Shown here: piece after piece, positions 12,701 through 22,981 of the stretch
How the letters are laid out: the number at the start of each line of letters is the position of its first letter
How positions within the stretch are numbered: position 1 is the stretch's first letter
Assembly (NCBI GenBank): GCA_905250075.1
Contig: CAJNOP010000001.1
Location: 3,010,514-3,074,513 of the forward strand
Length of the DNA: 64,000 bases
Direction: 5' to 3'
DNA from: Rotaria sp. Silwood1
Lineage: Eukaryota; Rotifera; Eurotatoria; Philodinida; Philodinidae
The notes under the pieces: model-generated
The model's input: the letters and a program-made list of their open reading frames with translations, nothing else
The model's database searches: none
Told to the model about the DNA's origin: nothing
Made by a program: the position numbers and the translations under genes

Positions 12701-14408
12701 GCATGGTAAGCTATCTCATTTTGTTAACTTATAGAGAACACTTTTGATTAGAGAAGAAGAATAAGCCTTTGTTTAGTAAGGTCTAATGAAAATTATAAGT
12801 CTAACATTGATTGGTTTTAATCGTCAGAAAAATTAAAGTAACTTATCAAATAATGGGGGTTTATTGTTCTGGTTTAAGTTTGTTGTATTCTTACTTATAA
12901 GAGAATTCTCTCAACTGCTTAATCGTTTTTGAGTACAGATTAAATGCATCATGAAGATCTGAATGAGTTATGGATATTCTAAAATTGATTCGGACAGCTA
13001 ACGTATTGCGGAGATACTACATTTTATAGTATTACTAAACTCCATGTCTTAGTTTCCAACAGAGACTGCAGAAAAATTGATTTTCGAATTTCCACTTAAG
13101 TATTTGCATAGAAACAGACCTTGATAGTGGGGAATATAAATTCGTTCAATCGAGAATGTAACTCGAAGGAACAATATTTTAATCTTGTCTGTTGCTATCA
13201 TATCGGATTTCTTATTTCGTTGAGATCTTGATAATCTGCTCCTTTAATTATTTGATTTAGTCGTATTTTTGTTATAGAAAGAGTTAGTTTTACTATCACT
13301 AGAACACATCTAAAAAGAAATTGTTTCTTTAAAGATCTATATAATAGATCTTGATGTTTTCCGAAAGAAGAAAATCAATCACTTTTATCTTTATGATTTA
13401 GGAAATAACAATGAAACATCCAATAACTGGACTCGATCATTCACCAATGGTTTGTCCACATCATCATGTTTCATCATCGGCAAATACTGGTCAATGTATG
13501 CAATGTGATAAACAACGATTGAATAGTACCGGTATGAACTTTAATTTAATATAATTCTCTTTACATATATCACTATCTCTAGTATCAATACCTGGACAAC
13601 ATACAAAAACAAATACGATGATTCGTGTAAGCAATTTTTTTCAAGTTGATTCTATTACAATTCATAAAGAAGATCTTAAAACACAAGAATTTATGCTTTC
13701 AGTACGTTAAATGAATATCTAAAAATAAATCTAGTTATATATATATATATTTGTCGTCTTTGACTTTCTTATAGATTTCATCTGCATCAATTCCACTTAA
13801 AAATAAATTACATGTTAAATTACAACGTTTATCTGAATTAAAAATTCGCAAAGCTGGCTATTTGGTATTTATTTTCAAAAAAAAAATTTAACATATAGTT
13901 TTTATTTGTATTTTTCTTCTCTAGACAATCTATTGTGATATTAATGGTTCAGGTGTATGGATTCGAAGATGGTTTGCTTTAACAAATGAACAAAATCTTC
14001 GATATTGGCCATCACCAGATGATGAAGAAGCTAATGTGGTAAAATACAAAAATGTTGTTATACAATTAAATGATGTATATTATTTTCTTTTTTAAGCCAC
14101 CTACTGGTGAAATTGATCTACATTATTGTATTGATCAAACAGTTAATTTATTACAACGTGAAACATGTGCTCGACCTCATACATTTGAATTACGTATTGC
14201 TGTTCCAACAAAAAAATCAACTGAACATAAATTATTTGTTGATGAAAATGAAGAATATATATGTAATTCTATAATAGCACAACCATTTGGTAAAAGAACA
14301 TTATTTCGATATTGGTTAAGTGCTGATTCAAAAGAAGATCGTAATGATTGGTGTAATATAATTAATCAAATCTTAGCTGATTTACGTGAATGGGTAGTTA
14401 ATTCATAA
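6726..14408 (+). CDS. Filamin-type actin-binding domain fused to anillin AHD-PH
   Basis: Nineteen exons (6726-6752, 6828-7020, 7074-7628, 7689-7786, 9470-9617, 9679-9797, 9861-9938, 10001-10127, 10196-10347, 11636-11785, 11844-12050, 12117-12252, 12308-12469, 12530-12705, 13402-13531, 13583-13701, 13775-13864, 13925-14038, 14097-14408) give one frame of 1030 codons. Residues about 89-291 are tandem calponin-homology domains (FTRWANERLK, DLSDGLNLIALIEIL; MNWLQAKLP, NFTSDWNDGRAIGAVLDSC). The filamin hinge DEQSMMTYLSQYPNAQLKPG and one filamin Ig repeat follow (about 330-430). From about 619 the protein matches the anillin homology domain (LILQDIRLAIKEDYLRSLRK), ending in an anillin PH domain (about 886-1022: AGYLTIYCDINGSG, FRYWLSADSKEDRNDW). 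It would bind and crosslink F-actin and tether it to membrane and septins. Usual filamins have about 20 or more Ig repeats; only one is present. The caveat is the 1.29-kb intron at the join: two abutting genes remain possible, but no stop with poly(A) signal or new start fits there. Confidence 0.82.
8453..8631. mobile_element. hAT-type MITE with 8-bp target site duplication
   Basis: The 179-bp element sits in the 1.68-kb fourth intron of the filamin-anillin gene. Its ends are CAGTGACGTGCCCAG and CTGGGCACGCCACTG, an inverted pair with one mismatch. Both sides carry the identical octamer ACTAAGAC (8445-8452 and 8632-8639). Inside, runs of G and C (GGGGGGATCGATCCCCCC type) make it far more GC-rich than its surroundings. 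An 8-bp duplication and a CAGTG... terminus fit the hAT superfamily. The 60-90-codon open frames across it are by-products of its composition. It encodes no transposase. Confidence 0.85.
12960..13140. repeat. Dispersed repeat, copy 1
   Basis: Intron sequence that aligns with 31770-31940. Shared stretches include GAGATACT(A/G)CATTTTAT, CAGAAAAA(T/G)TGATTT and GCATAGA(A/G)A(C/T)AG(A/G)CCTT, in the same order and orientation. Both copies lie in large introns of + strand genes. Neither carries an open frame. It is probably a non-autonomous element; the ends are undefined. Confidence 0.5.
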
Positions 14409-16310
14409 ACTGATCTAAATTTTCTATGTAAATAAATAACTTTATTCATAGAGATCAGTATTTAATTGATTATTTTCTTTTTATTTGTTATTATTACGAT
14501 TATATATATATACAAATTAAACGTTTCGCGTGTATTTTGTCCTGTTTATCTATATGCTTATATATTTATGTATTTGTCGATCTGTCCAACGACCCAAACA
14601 TTTTTTTTTCTTTTTTTTTGTCGGTTTTGTGAAACTGTTCATATACTGTAGAAAGAAAAACTAACATATAGACGAAAACTCTTGATTAAATAGACGGATT
14701 TTTACATGTTTGAAAGTAAAGATAAACGTTGTGTTTTTTGGATATTTATCATAAATATTTGTTATGATTAAGAACGGTTTGGACAACAATTGAAAAATAC
14801 CTATTATATGAAAATTAGAATAAAGTTCATAGAAGTTTATTTATTAAATTGTTGTACTAAAAAATTTTGGAAGTACTTTTGATTTTCATTGATAGTTTCC
14901 AGATCACTTCGTTCTTTGTTATCATTTACATTCTAGTCAGAATGATGAGGAATGTAGCTGAAAACTGCTTGATAAAATGAGAAACGTACTGACGAAGGAT
15001 CCTTTTCAGTCTCCCCTTTATTCTGGTTTCAAATAGAAAACCAATATCTTTTGTCGAAAATCTTAGGTCTTGTCAATGGTACAAAAAAACTAAGAATGAC
15101 AATGTGAGTAAAGAGACATTCATAATGACGCCTGACATCGAATCCATAATACACACTTGGAAGCCTTATATGATAAGCGATTGAAAATATCATATATGTA
15201 GAATTGCTTTAGCGATTTGGCTTTGCTGTTGCATTATACTTTTTTAGCTCTCTATATACGAAAAATATTGCAGAACTATGATGAAAGTTGATAGCACATT
15301 CTAAATAAACACGTGTCAATTAACTTTCCTTCATTATCTTGTGTCTACTTTACATTCATAGTCCATTTGTAATTGTCAATATTAGATGATAATAAAAGCA
15401 ATGGAACCAAACTGCAAAATCTAATGTTTATGCAGCTGAAAATATATCAAAGACATTTTTTATTTTGAGAGTTGTGGGTTTTTCGTGAGTTTTCAACTCG
15501 TCAATTTCACTCAATAGAAATTGATACATACGAGCAGTCGTATGGCTCCCAATAAAAAGTTGAAAAGAAAAAATGTAGGGTTCTAAATGATAGTATTTGT
15601 AGTAGAAATGCTCTGTAATGCAAAAATAGCATTCTCTTATCGAAGATTCTCATAGATTGCAGTGTGAATATCGGACACTGCTCTTCATTGTTGTGTAAGT
15701 TCTTTACAATAATTGTTATGTAACGGTCCAACTTGAAGATGTACAGTTTTCGACTAGATGTGCGATATTTGAAGAGAAAACATGAACACTAAATCAAATG
15801 AAGCAACTCAATTCTTTTTCGACTATATCTTGGAATTAATATGTTCAAAAAAGTTCTATGTTTTAGTATTCCTGAAGTCGTTAAATGACCGATCATCTAC
15901 GTAGATGGCTTCAATAATAGCATCATACAGTTTATCGATCCATTTACTGGAAATTAATGTTGGACTAGTTTGGCCAATATTTGTGAAAGATAACAAATCA
16001 CTCAAATTATAAACATTGCTCAGATGTCGTCTAAGATTTGTATCCTTAGTCATATTAGATCTAAAAAGCTGAAAAAACATACTCTTAACTATGATCGAGG
16101 TGTAAGAAGTAGACTTTGTTCGCTTCAGAAGCAGAAAACAACTGTAGAAAGGGTTAATTCAACGTTGAAAATTATTGAACTAACATTTTCTTAGGCTACT
16201 TTGGCTTTCGCATTAAATCCTAAAAACGCATAGCAATATGAAACCACTTATATGTTAATTTTGTGTTTAATTTATTAGGGAACCTCTTAGTGTTCTTCTA
16301 ATAAAACGAA
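14409..16310. other. Intergenic, nothing recognised
   Basis: About 1.9 kb of AT-rich DNA after the filamin-anillin stop codon. A possible poly(A) region (AAATAAATAA near 14430) lies just after the stop. The short minus-strand frames at 15507-15731 and 15856-16080 show no family features. Confidence 0.45.
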
Positions 16311-16314
16311 TTAA

Positions 16315-17323
16315 GGGGGAACCCCCCCTCCGAAACCTATCTTCTAAACGATACAACAGATTTCGATGAAAATTTCAGGAAATAGAAAAGCTAATGTAAC
16401 TAGCATCTGATAAAAATTTCAACCAATCATTTTTGATAATTAAGAAGCTATACTCAATTTACTCATGAAAACGGGGGTTTTGGCACGGAACATTTTCCCG
16501 ATGCGCGGTAGCATGAAAAATGTTGAACTTTGTTTCAAAATGAAGAAAAATCTTTTATCTAGAAATTGTAGGAACAGTTTTTTGAAATTCGTTTTCGTTC
16601 AATTGTAGTAATCATTTTAAACCGAAAATCGCAAAAACTGCTTTGAGCACTTTCAAAGATTTTCAAATATCTAAACAATGGAGATATATTTTGAAAATCT
16701 GTTCCGACAATTTCTAGAAAAAAGTCTCATCTTTTAAATAAATAAAAATCAGCAGAGTACATCAAGCGGTGAACTGGGAAAATGTTCCGCAATGGTCAGA
16801 AAACGATAAAAAAGTGAAGCTGAGAAAAACGAATAACAACATTGCGACGTAGTTGATGATCTTCTTGCAGAGAGAATTCGAGCATATTATATATCACTGA
16901 AAAGCGCACAAAAAGTTCTTACAGTTGGCAGTATTTTCAAGAAAAAAATAAGCCGATTTCTTAAGCTAATTTCTGAATCAAAGTTCACTGTAGCGCCATC
17001 TTTTCGAAAAATAGCCTAATTTTGAACCTTTCTTATAAGACTGCAACATCCAAAACATGATTACTCGATACGGTAATGGTTTTAGAGTGCTAATAAAGAA
17101 GGTAGAACGATATTAGTTACCGATAATTAAGAAAGAAAATCAACAAGACAGCCGATTTTCCATTATAGCGTCCAGTAAACTTGCCAAAATTGGGCAAAAT
17201 ATGTTCCATTCCTATATAGTTTATACATATTCTGAAAGAGGACACTTGGGGCTACAAGAAGATGTGTTTTTCCAAAAATCGACTTTTCAAGGAAAAAACG
17301 ACTTTCGAAGGGGGGGTTCCCCC
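16315..17323. mobile_element. TTAA-flanked inverted-repeat element, about 1 kb, non-autonomous
   Basis: The left end (16315-16335, starting GGGGGAACCCCCCC) and right end (17303-17323) are 21-bp inverted repeats matching at 20 positions. Both are flanked by TTAA (16311-16314, 17324-17327), the target duplication of piggyBac-type transposons. The repeat is itself a small palindrome (GGGGGAACCCCC). A second inverted pair lies inside: GGAACATTTTCCC near 16487 and GGGAAAATGTTCC near 16778. No transposase frame is present. The piggyBac link is inferred from TTAA alone; the terminal bases are not the usual CCC. Confidence 0.75.
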
Positions 17324-17327
17324 TTAA

Positions 17328-17888
17328 ACGCATACTCCACAATAGTCAACAAAAACTGGAATGATCCTTCTGAAAAAGCTATGAAACTAAATATACCTGC
17401 CTCTCCCGTACAATCTGTTTAAAAAATACTGGAATGATCAGTTTTCCATTTTATAAGTTGAATTATTCGATAATTAACAACTACCACTATGTCTATAGAC
17501 TTCTCCAGTAGGCAAGAAAAGTAAAGAAACAGAAGTAGATATAGCTTTTTATAATTTAAACATAAATATTTTGTATCAACATCAGGAACGATAAAATAAG
17601 TTAAAACGTCTTCTTTCGTCATCAACGTTTTTCATTTTAACCAATTTTCTTCATTGTCGATTTCCTTTTTATTATTTGTCTTTAAATTCGATCGTTGACG
17701 TAATTGACTTATTGCTTCCTTTTTTTTAATTATTGTTTGGATGTTATCATGTCAGTTTGACTATCATCATCCATTGGTTCCGAATCAATTTTCAATCTCG
17801 ATTTTCACCATTTTTTAATGTCTATATTATCTTTAATGTGGTAGATAGAAGGAAAAAAAAGTGAGACTTCATCTACTTCCAAAAAAAT
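17328..17888. other. Intergenic, nothing recognised
   Basis: AT-rich sequence between the TTAA element and the minisatellite. No exon, RNA gene or repeat was recognised on either strand. Confidence 0.4.
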
Positions 17889-17966
17889 GTGAAGTACGAG
17901 TTAAGTACAGTGAAGTACGAGTGAAGTAAAGGCGAAGTAACAATGAAGTATCAGTGAAGTACGCAC
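17889..17966. repeat. Degenerate minisatellite, GTGAAGTAC unit
   Basis: About seven imperfect head-to-tail copies of a 10-12 bp unit (GTGAAGTACGA, TTAAGTACA, GTGAAGTACGA, GTGAAGTAAAG, GCGAAGTAACA, ATGAAGTATCA, GTGAAGTACGC). The array abuts the 3' end of the decayed B-box-like gene. Confidence 0.7.
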
Positions 17967-17989
17967 TTCTGAAGTCTCGTTGTTCCCCC

Positions 17990-19200
17990 TTGACGTTATC
18001 ATTGTCTTCAAATATCCATCTTTCTTGATATGAAATAGACGTCGACTCTGATAATCAGCCAGTAACCATCCATTAAAATTGACCGAACAACAACGAAATG
18101 ACTTGTTTTAATAACATACAATATCAATTTGAAGTGACCAGATATGTTGAAGTGTCTTAGATAATTTTAATTCCATGCGTACAGATTTCTCGAATCTATT
18201 CGTCATTATCAAAGTAAGTTCGAAGTTATCATAAACAATATCATCGATGTATGCATCCGTTTTACATGTATATGGAGATTTCCGTTCGTTGACTAATTTG
18301 ATCGAAAGTAACAGATTAAATTCCATAATTGATGAACTTATTTCGAATAATGATAAAAAAAAGAGATGTATTAGAACATGTGCAAGAGAGCCATAGTCGC
18401 TGTTCAGTCATTCGTAAATTGTCGATAGCAATTTTCTGATCATTGACAAGATAGATCTTACTTTTTTCAATTATAAAAAATCGATCTAATGTCGACGACC
18501 AACACATATTCGAAATTGCTTGAAACGATCATAGAACTTGTTTGACTATATTGAATTGTTTATCAATCAAAATTAAGTTTGGTGCTAGATATATTAATAT
18601 GAATTGATCATTACTAGCTAGTGTTCCGTAACTTGCATGAGGATGGTTGACTGTTTTATAAATTGTTGATAGAGCCAATAGATTAAACTTATGTACATTG
18701 GGATTGTCGATATCAAGTAAACTGTCATCTATTAGTAGTGGATGAGTATTCACTTGATTGTATATTTGTTTGAAATTATTTATTTCTGTTCGAAGATTAT
18801 CAAAAATCGGTCCCAATGAGTAGAATTCTTCATCATTTATTTCTTGTTTACGAGTAAGTTCAGTCATTTTTGATTGTAAGTGATACGTTTCTATTCGTTG
18901 ATGATCGAATTTCTCATCGACAAATCGATTAAGTCCATGAAATTTTCTTGTGAAAAATTGATCGTTCTTACGATGAGATTTTGTACGCCACGGTTCAAGT
19001 TTTCGACGATAATTTTCAACTAACGATCAAACATTAAATGTCTTAATTTCATGATCTAGTTTATTGATTTCATCAATCACAGAATTTAAGTTATGATTAC
19101 TTACATCATTGTGTTCAATTAAATGCCGAGAACAATAATTTTGTTGACGGCAATGACACAAAACATATGATTCGTTATTACATTTCGAGGAGAGTACATG
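17990..19200 (-). pseudogene. Decayed B-box-like/coiled-coil/propeller gene
   Basis: Minus-strand translation parallels the intact gene at 21644-22981 from end to end, in pieces. The N-terminal Cys/His cluster is there (YVLCHCRQQNYCSRHLIEH), then a coiled coil (MTELTRKQEINDEEFYS), the block HASYGTLASNDQFILIYLAP, then SSTLDRFFIIEKSK and LWLSCTCSNTSLF. The C-terminal part reads WLLADYQSRRLFHIKK, against WLVADYETGCLLHITK in the intact gene. Reading moves between frames and meets several stops (after IKTFNV, near 18529, near 18108), and the start codon is lost. Order and spacing equal those of the neighbour, so this looks like a tandem duplicate that died rather than a processed copy. Confidence 0.85.
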
Positions 19201-19341
19201 GGAATAACGTCTGATGTTAATCAGAATTCATGTCAAACTGTCAGTTGTGGTTCATTATAAAAAAGAAAAAGGAAATTCTTATCTATTTGCATATTAATGT
19301 TCATACTAGTTGCTGCCTTACTGTTATGATAAGAGCCAAGG

Positions 19342-20296
19342 CAGAGTTGGAACCGGTCCGGCAATCCGGCTCCGGTCCGGCAGGACCGGACCGGACCGGA
19401 CAAGAAGTTAAACCGGGCCGGACAGAACCGGATTTTTGCCAGTTCATCATTACAAAATTGTTGTTTGCATCCAAGAATTTTCTCTACTGAAAATGGTTTT
19501 TTATGATATTTTCAAGTCAGAAGAATGTGTTTGCGAAAGACTCAATAGATATCTTATCTTCGACTTGACTATAAACGATTGATTGTTCTCTTTATATCTC
19601 TATCGATTTCTTTCTCGTGTATCGCTCAATTTAACCTTGATCAAATAATTTATTCTCTTGTTCTACATAGGCAGCTGCCTGAATCAAGAAAAATAAAAAT
19701 TTACATTTTTATGTTAGATGTGTTATAAACTTGCTTTTTTTTCTTTTTTGAAATTAAGATGAAAAACAGATTTGATCTGAATAGCTAATTTATATCGATG
19801 TCGAGCTCGAAAAGTCGACGCACCTTGCTATAAAATATGAAGGGAGAGTTTCAGTCCCAAGTTTTAGTTTCCAGTTCGGATTAAGGGTGGCGATTTGCTG
19901 TTAATTTATTATAATTTTAAATTGGATTTGCATAAATTTAAATAATTTTGCAAAATTTAAATTTATGTAAATCCAATTTAAATTCGAAATAAATAAAACG
20001 TTTTAAAATTTATTTTTTATTTAAATTTCTTAAAATTTATTTTTGGATTTATAAATTTTTCGTAAATGTAAATTGATCACCCCTAGTTGGGATTTCTGCA
20101 TGTGAATATTCAATTCCCCTTCGCCAATATTTTATGTTAACAGATACTTTTATGGTCGGTTATTTTCGCCGGATTTTTGCCAGTTTGGCTGTGAAATTCG
20201 TCCGGCCGGTTGCTGACCGGACCGGACCGGACCGGACAGATTTTTTAACCGGCCGGACCGGACCGGACAGAAAAAACCTGTCCGGTTCCAACTCTG
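19342..20296. mobile_element. Inverted-repeat element with CCGGACCGG subterminal arrays
   Basis: The ends are inverted: CAGAGTTGGAACCGG at 19342 and CCGGTTCCAACTCTG ending at 20296. Next to each end is a cluster of short CCGGACCGG/CCGGTCCGG palindromic repeats (about 19356-19432 and 20188-20288), very GC-rich in a 30% GC region. The CAGAG terminus fits hAT-like elements, but I find no matching 8-bp duplication outside (AGCCAAGG against GTTCAGGT). No transposase is encoded. A second element is inserted in it at 19882-20085. Confidence 0.72.
19882..20085. mobile_element. Nested hAT-like MITE
   Basis: A 204-bp AT-rich palindromic element inside the CCGG element. The ends are TAAGGGTGGCGATTTGC and, inverted, TAGGGGTGATCAATTTAC. 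The flanking octamers GTTCGGAT (19874-19881) and GTTGGGAT (20086-20093) differ at one base and read as an 8-bp target duplication. The interior folds back: AAATTGGATTTGCATAAATT pairs with AATTTATGTAAATCCAATTT. The nesting shows that the CCGG element inserted earlier. Confidence 0.68.
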
Positions 20297-20304
20297 GTTC
20301 AGGT

Positions 20305-21279
20305 ATATTCCCTTCTTTGTCATGTTTTCTTTCTAGAGTGTTTGATTTTTTCCTAGCTCATTCATATATATATAGTTACCATTTCTGAAATAAAGTAGTG
20401 GTTCAGTATTGATCTGTTAGATCAATCACCCGTTAACAAAGGGCAATATGAATTCATTTATATATACAAATAAGTAGGTTTTCAATTTTACAAAATAAAA
20501 TATAAAAAGAAAAAGAAAAAGAAGCAGACCATCTAAAGCAAAAAAAGCTCTATTCACACAATAATATACTGGTTTTTCATTTTTTTCAATTGTAAATAAC
20601 TTTTTTATTTCTCTAAATCATATAAAATAATTTAGTTTTTCTTTGTTTTATTGCTAAAATATGAAATTACTACTGCTACTTAATGAATTAATTATTGTAC
20701 ATTTAATAATATAAAAGTACTCAAATGAAGTTTTTTTTATTGCTCAAATAAATACTAGCCATTTTTTATAAAAAGCATGATAAAAATTTGCTGTCATTTT
20801 GCATAAGTGAAATGATATTTGTCTAAGTAACATTTATATTTATATGAAAAGAATGACATGAAGAATTATTAATGACATTGATTTTGAGAACCTTTTTTCA
20901 AATTAGTCCAGTGAATAATTGATGTCAAAAATATGATTCAACTATTCTATATATACTAATGATCTATTGTGTGTATTATTTTTGATGATGGATATTATAG
21001 AAGATAATAAACCCAAGTAAACTTGATGACAAATTATATTGTCTTTTATTTGATTACATGGTAAAAAACAAAGAACAATTTTAACATTGATTCATATATA
21101 ATTCTAAAAGTTCTATTGGATTATGTGAGGTATATTTTTTTTTATCAAAAATGATTCATTAATATGGTTTTTTTTATGAAATACGATATAAAAAGAAGTA
21201 TTGAAGTATAGAGATAAAACTTTGAATTACCCACAGGCTATGACAGATGTCTTAAGTAATGTTCACCTTTTTCGTCATA
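20305..21279. other. Intergenic, nothing recognised
   Basis: AT-rich sequence downstream of the nested elements. No exon, RNA gene or further repeat was recognised. Confidence 0.4.
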
Positions 21280-21515
21280 GACTGTGACAGACGTTGTTGA
21301 TATACGATTTAACGACTATGTATAAATCATGTCTCGTTCTATTATATGAACTACTTCCTTATTATATTTTTTACAGGAGCAAGACAAATATGATGAAGAA
21401 ATATGTTTTAAAATAGATAGAATAAATCTATTTCTTGTGATTAGCAACAGTAGTTATGTCATGTTTCACAATTTAATCATGCAAGAATTGCACTAATAGC
21501 GTTTTTTCTTAGTAA
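21280..21515. repeat. Dispersed repeat, copy A
   Basis: It aligns collinearly with 54895-55120. Shared stretches include ATGTCTCGTTCTA, AAAATAGATA(G/T)AATAAA, TTGT(G/A)ATTAGCAACA and CATGTTTCA. No open frame is present. Copy B lies in an intron of the MBD2/3-like gene and runs up to its splice acceptor. Confidence 0.5.
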
Positions 21516-21643
21516 ATATCAAGTTCTCAATTTTTCTTGTAATCTAAAATTATTTGCTTCATAAACTGATGAAAACATCATTTTAAATCTTCTTTTTCTT
21601 TTCTACGATCTAAAAACTTTTATATAAGCTATTACCATTAGAA

Positions 21644-22981
21644 TCAAAGAACAAAAATAGTATATGTTTTTTTATAATTTACATTATGAAAATGAATTCC
21701 ATCTTTTGCAGATACAACTAATATGTTCGAACCAAACATAGTAACACAATAGGGTACGGTGTTATACGGTAGAATTGATTTGATTTTTCCTGTTTTAGTG
21801 ATATGCAATAAACATCCAGTCTCATAATCGGCTACAAGCCAATCTTCATTAACAAATGGACAACAATGAAATGGTCTATTAGCGTTCCATGGAAGATTAA
21901 GTAGAAGTAACCAAATACAATCTAATGTTTCCAAAGATCTTAATTCTAATCGTATTGTTTTATTTGTATTGTTTCGAATTATTATAGCAAGTTTCCTTTT
22001 ATTACTCGTAATAATATCAATATATTCATCTTTTTTACATATCATAGGTGATTGCCATTGCTTATCAAGTTTTTTTTCTGAAGTAAAAACAATTTTCGTT
22101 ATAGATGATCCCCATTCATTTGTTGATAAAAATAGAAATTCATTAGAGCATGTACATGATAACCATTTTCTTTTTTCAATTGTTTGTACTTTTTCAATTA
22201 ACATTGTTTTTTCATCCACTAAGAAAAGATATTTTTCATCAAGAATAATAAATCGATCAATTGTTGATGACCAACATATATCATAAATTCTTCCATGAGA
22301 CCAAAGAATTCGCTTAGCTATTTCTAAATTTTCATCAACTAAACATAAATTTGGTGCTTGATGTATCAATAAATGTCGATTATTACTAGCTAATGCTCCA
22401 TAACTTCCATCTGGACGATTAATAATTTTATAAACAGGTGAAAGAATTGATAAATTATATTCTTCTTCATTATTTCCTTTAATACTAATTAAACTATGAT
22501 CTAATATCAATGGACGAGTAAAAATTTGAACATATTTTTGTTCGATATTATTTATTTCTTGTTCGAGATGATCAATTATCAATTTGAATTCATAGATTTC
22601 TTGATGAGTTACTTGTTGTTCATGAACAAAATCAGTCATTTTTGATTGTAATTGATAAATTTCTTCTCTTTGTTCATCAAGTTTATCGACAACAAGTTGA
22701 TCAAGTTCTTGACATTTTTCTTTGAAAAATTCATCAATTTTTTTATGTGATTCTAGACGCCATTGTTCAAGTTTTTCACGATAATCATTAACAGTTTTTT
22801 GAATATTTATTGTTTGAAGATGATTATCTAATATATTAACATTGTCAATAAGACGATATAACTGACTAATAAGTAAATCATTATGTTCATTTAAATGAAT
22901 GATGCAGACATTTTTTTGACAACAATGACATAGAGCACGTGCTAAACGATTGCATGAAGTTATAGCACATGTTTGAGACAT
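21644..22981 (-). CDS. B-box-like zinc/coiled-coil/beta-propeller protein, single exon
   Basis: An intronless 445-residue protein. Residues about 5-32 form a Cys/His cluster of B-box type (CNRLARALCHCCQKNVCIIH). Residues about 40-155 are a heptad-rich coiled coil (YREKLEQWRLESHKKIDEFF, MTDFVHEQQVTHQEI). The remaining 280 residues repeat short blocks with hydrophobic beta strands (LLIHQAPNLCLVDENLEIA, RFIILDEKYLFLVDEKTM, DWLVADYETGCLLHITKTGK), as in a propeller. This plan recalls TRIM-like proteins without a RING. A RING is absent, so ubiquitin ligase activity is not implied. The lack of introns and a decayed copy 2.5 kb downstream suggest a multigene family. The first ATG agrees with the start of the Cys/His cluster. 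Confidence 0.85.
   Translation of the reverse strand: MSQTCAITSCNRLARALCHCCQKNVCIIHLNEHNDLLISQLYRLIDNVNILDNHLQTINIQKTVNDYREKLEQWRLESHKKIDEFFKEKCQELDQLVVDKLDEQREEIYQLQSKMTDFVHEQQVTHQEIYEFKLIIDHLEQEINNIEQKYVQIFTRPLILDHSLISIKGNNEEEYNLSILSPVYKIINRPDGSYGALASNNRHLLIHQAPNLCLVDENLEIAKRILWSHGRIYDICWSSTIDRFIILDEKYLFLVDEKTMLIEKVQTIEKRKWLSCTCSNEFLFLSTNEWGSSITKIVFTSEKKLDKQWQSPMICKKDEYIDIITSNKRKLAIIIRNNTNKTIRLELRSLETLDCIWLLLLNLPWNANRPFHCCPFVNEDWLVADYETGCLLHITKTGKIKSILPYNTVPYCVTMFGSNILVVSAKDGIHFHNVNYKKTYTIFVL

Noticed and set aside
19230..20388. Open frames with RTGPDRTG repeats
   Set aside because: They are translations of the CCGGACCGG subterminal arrays of the transposon.
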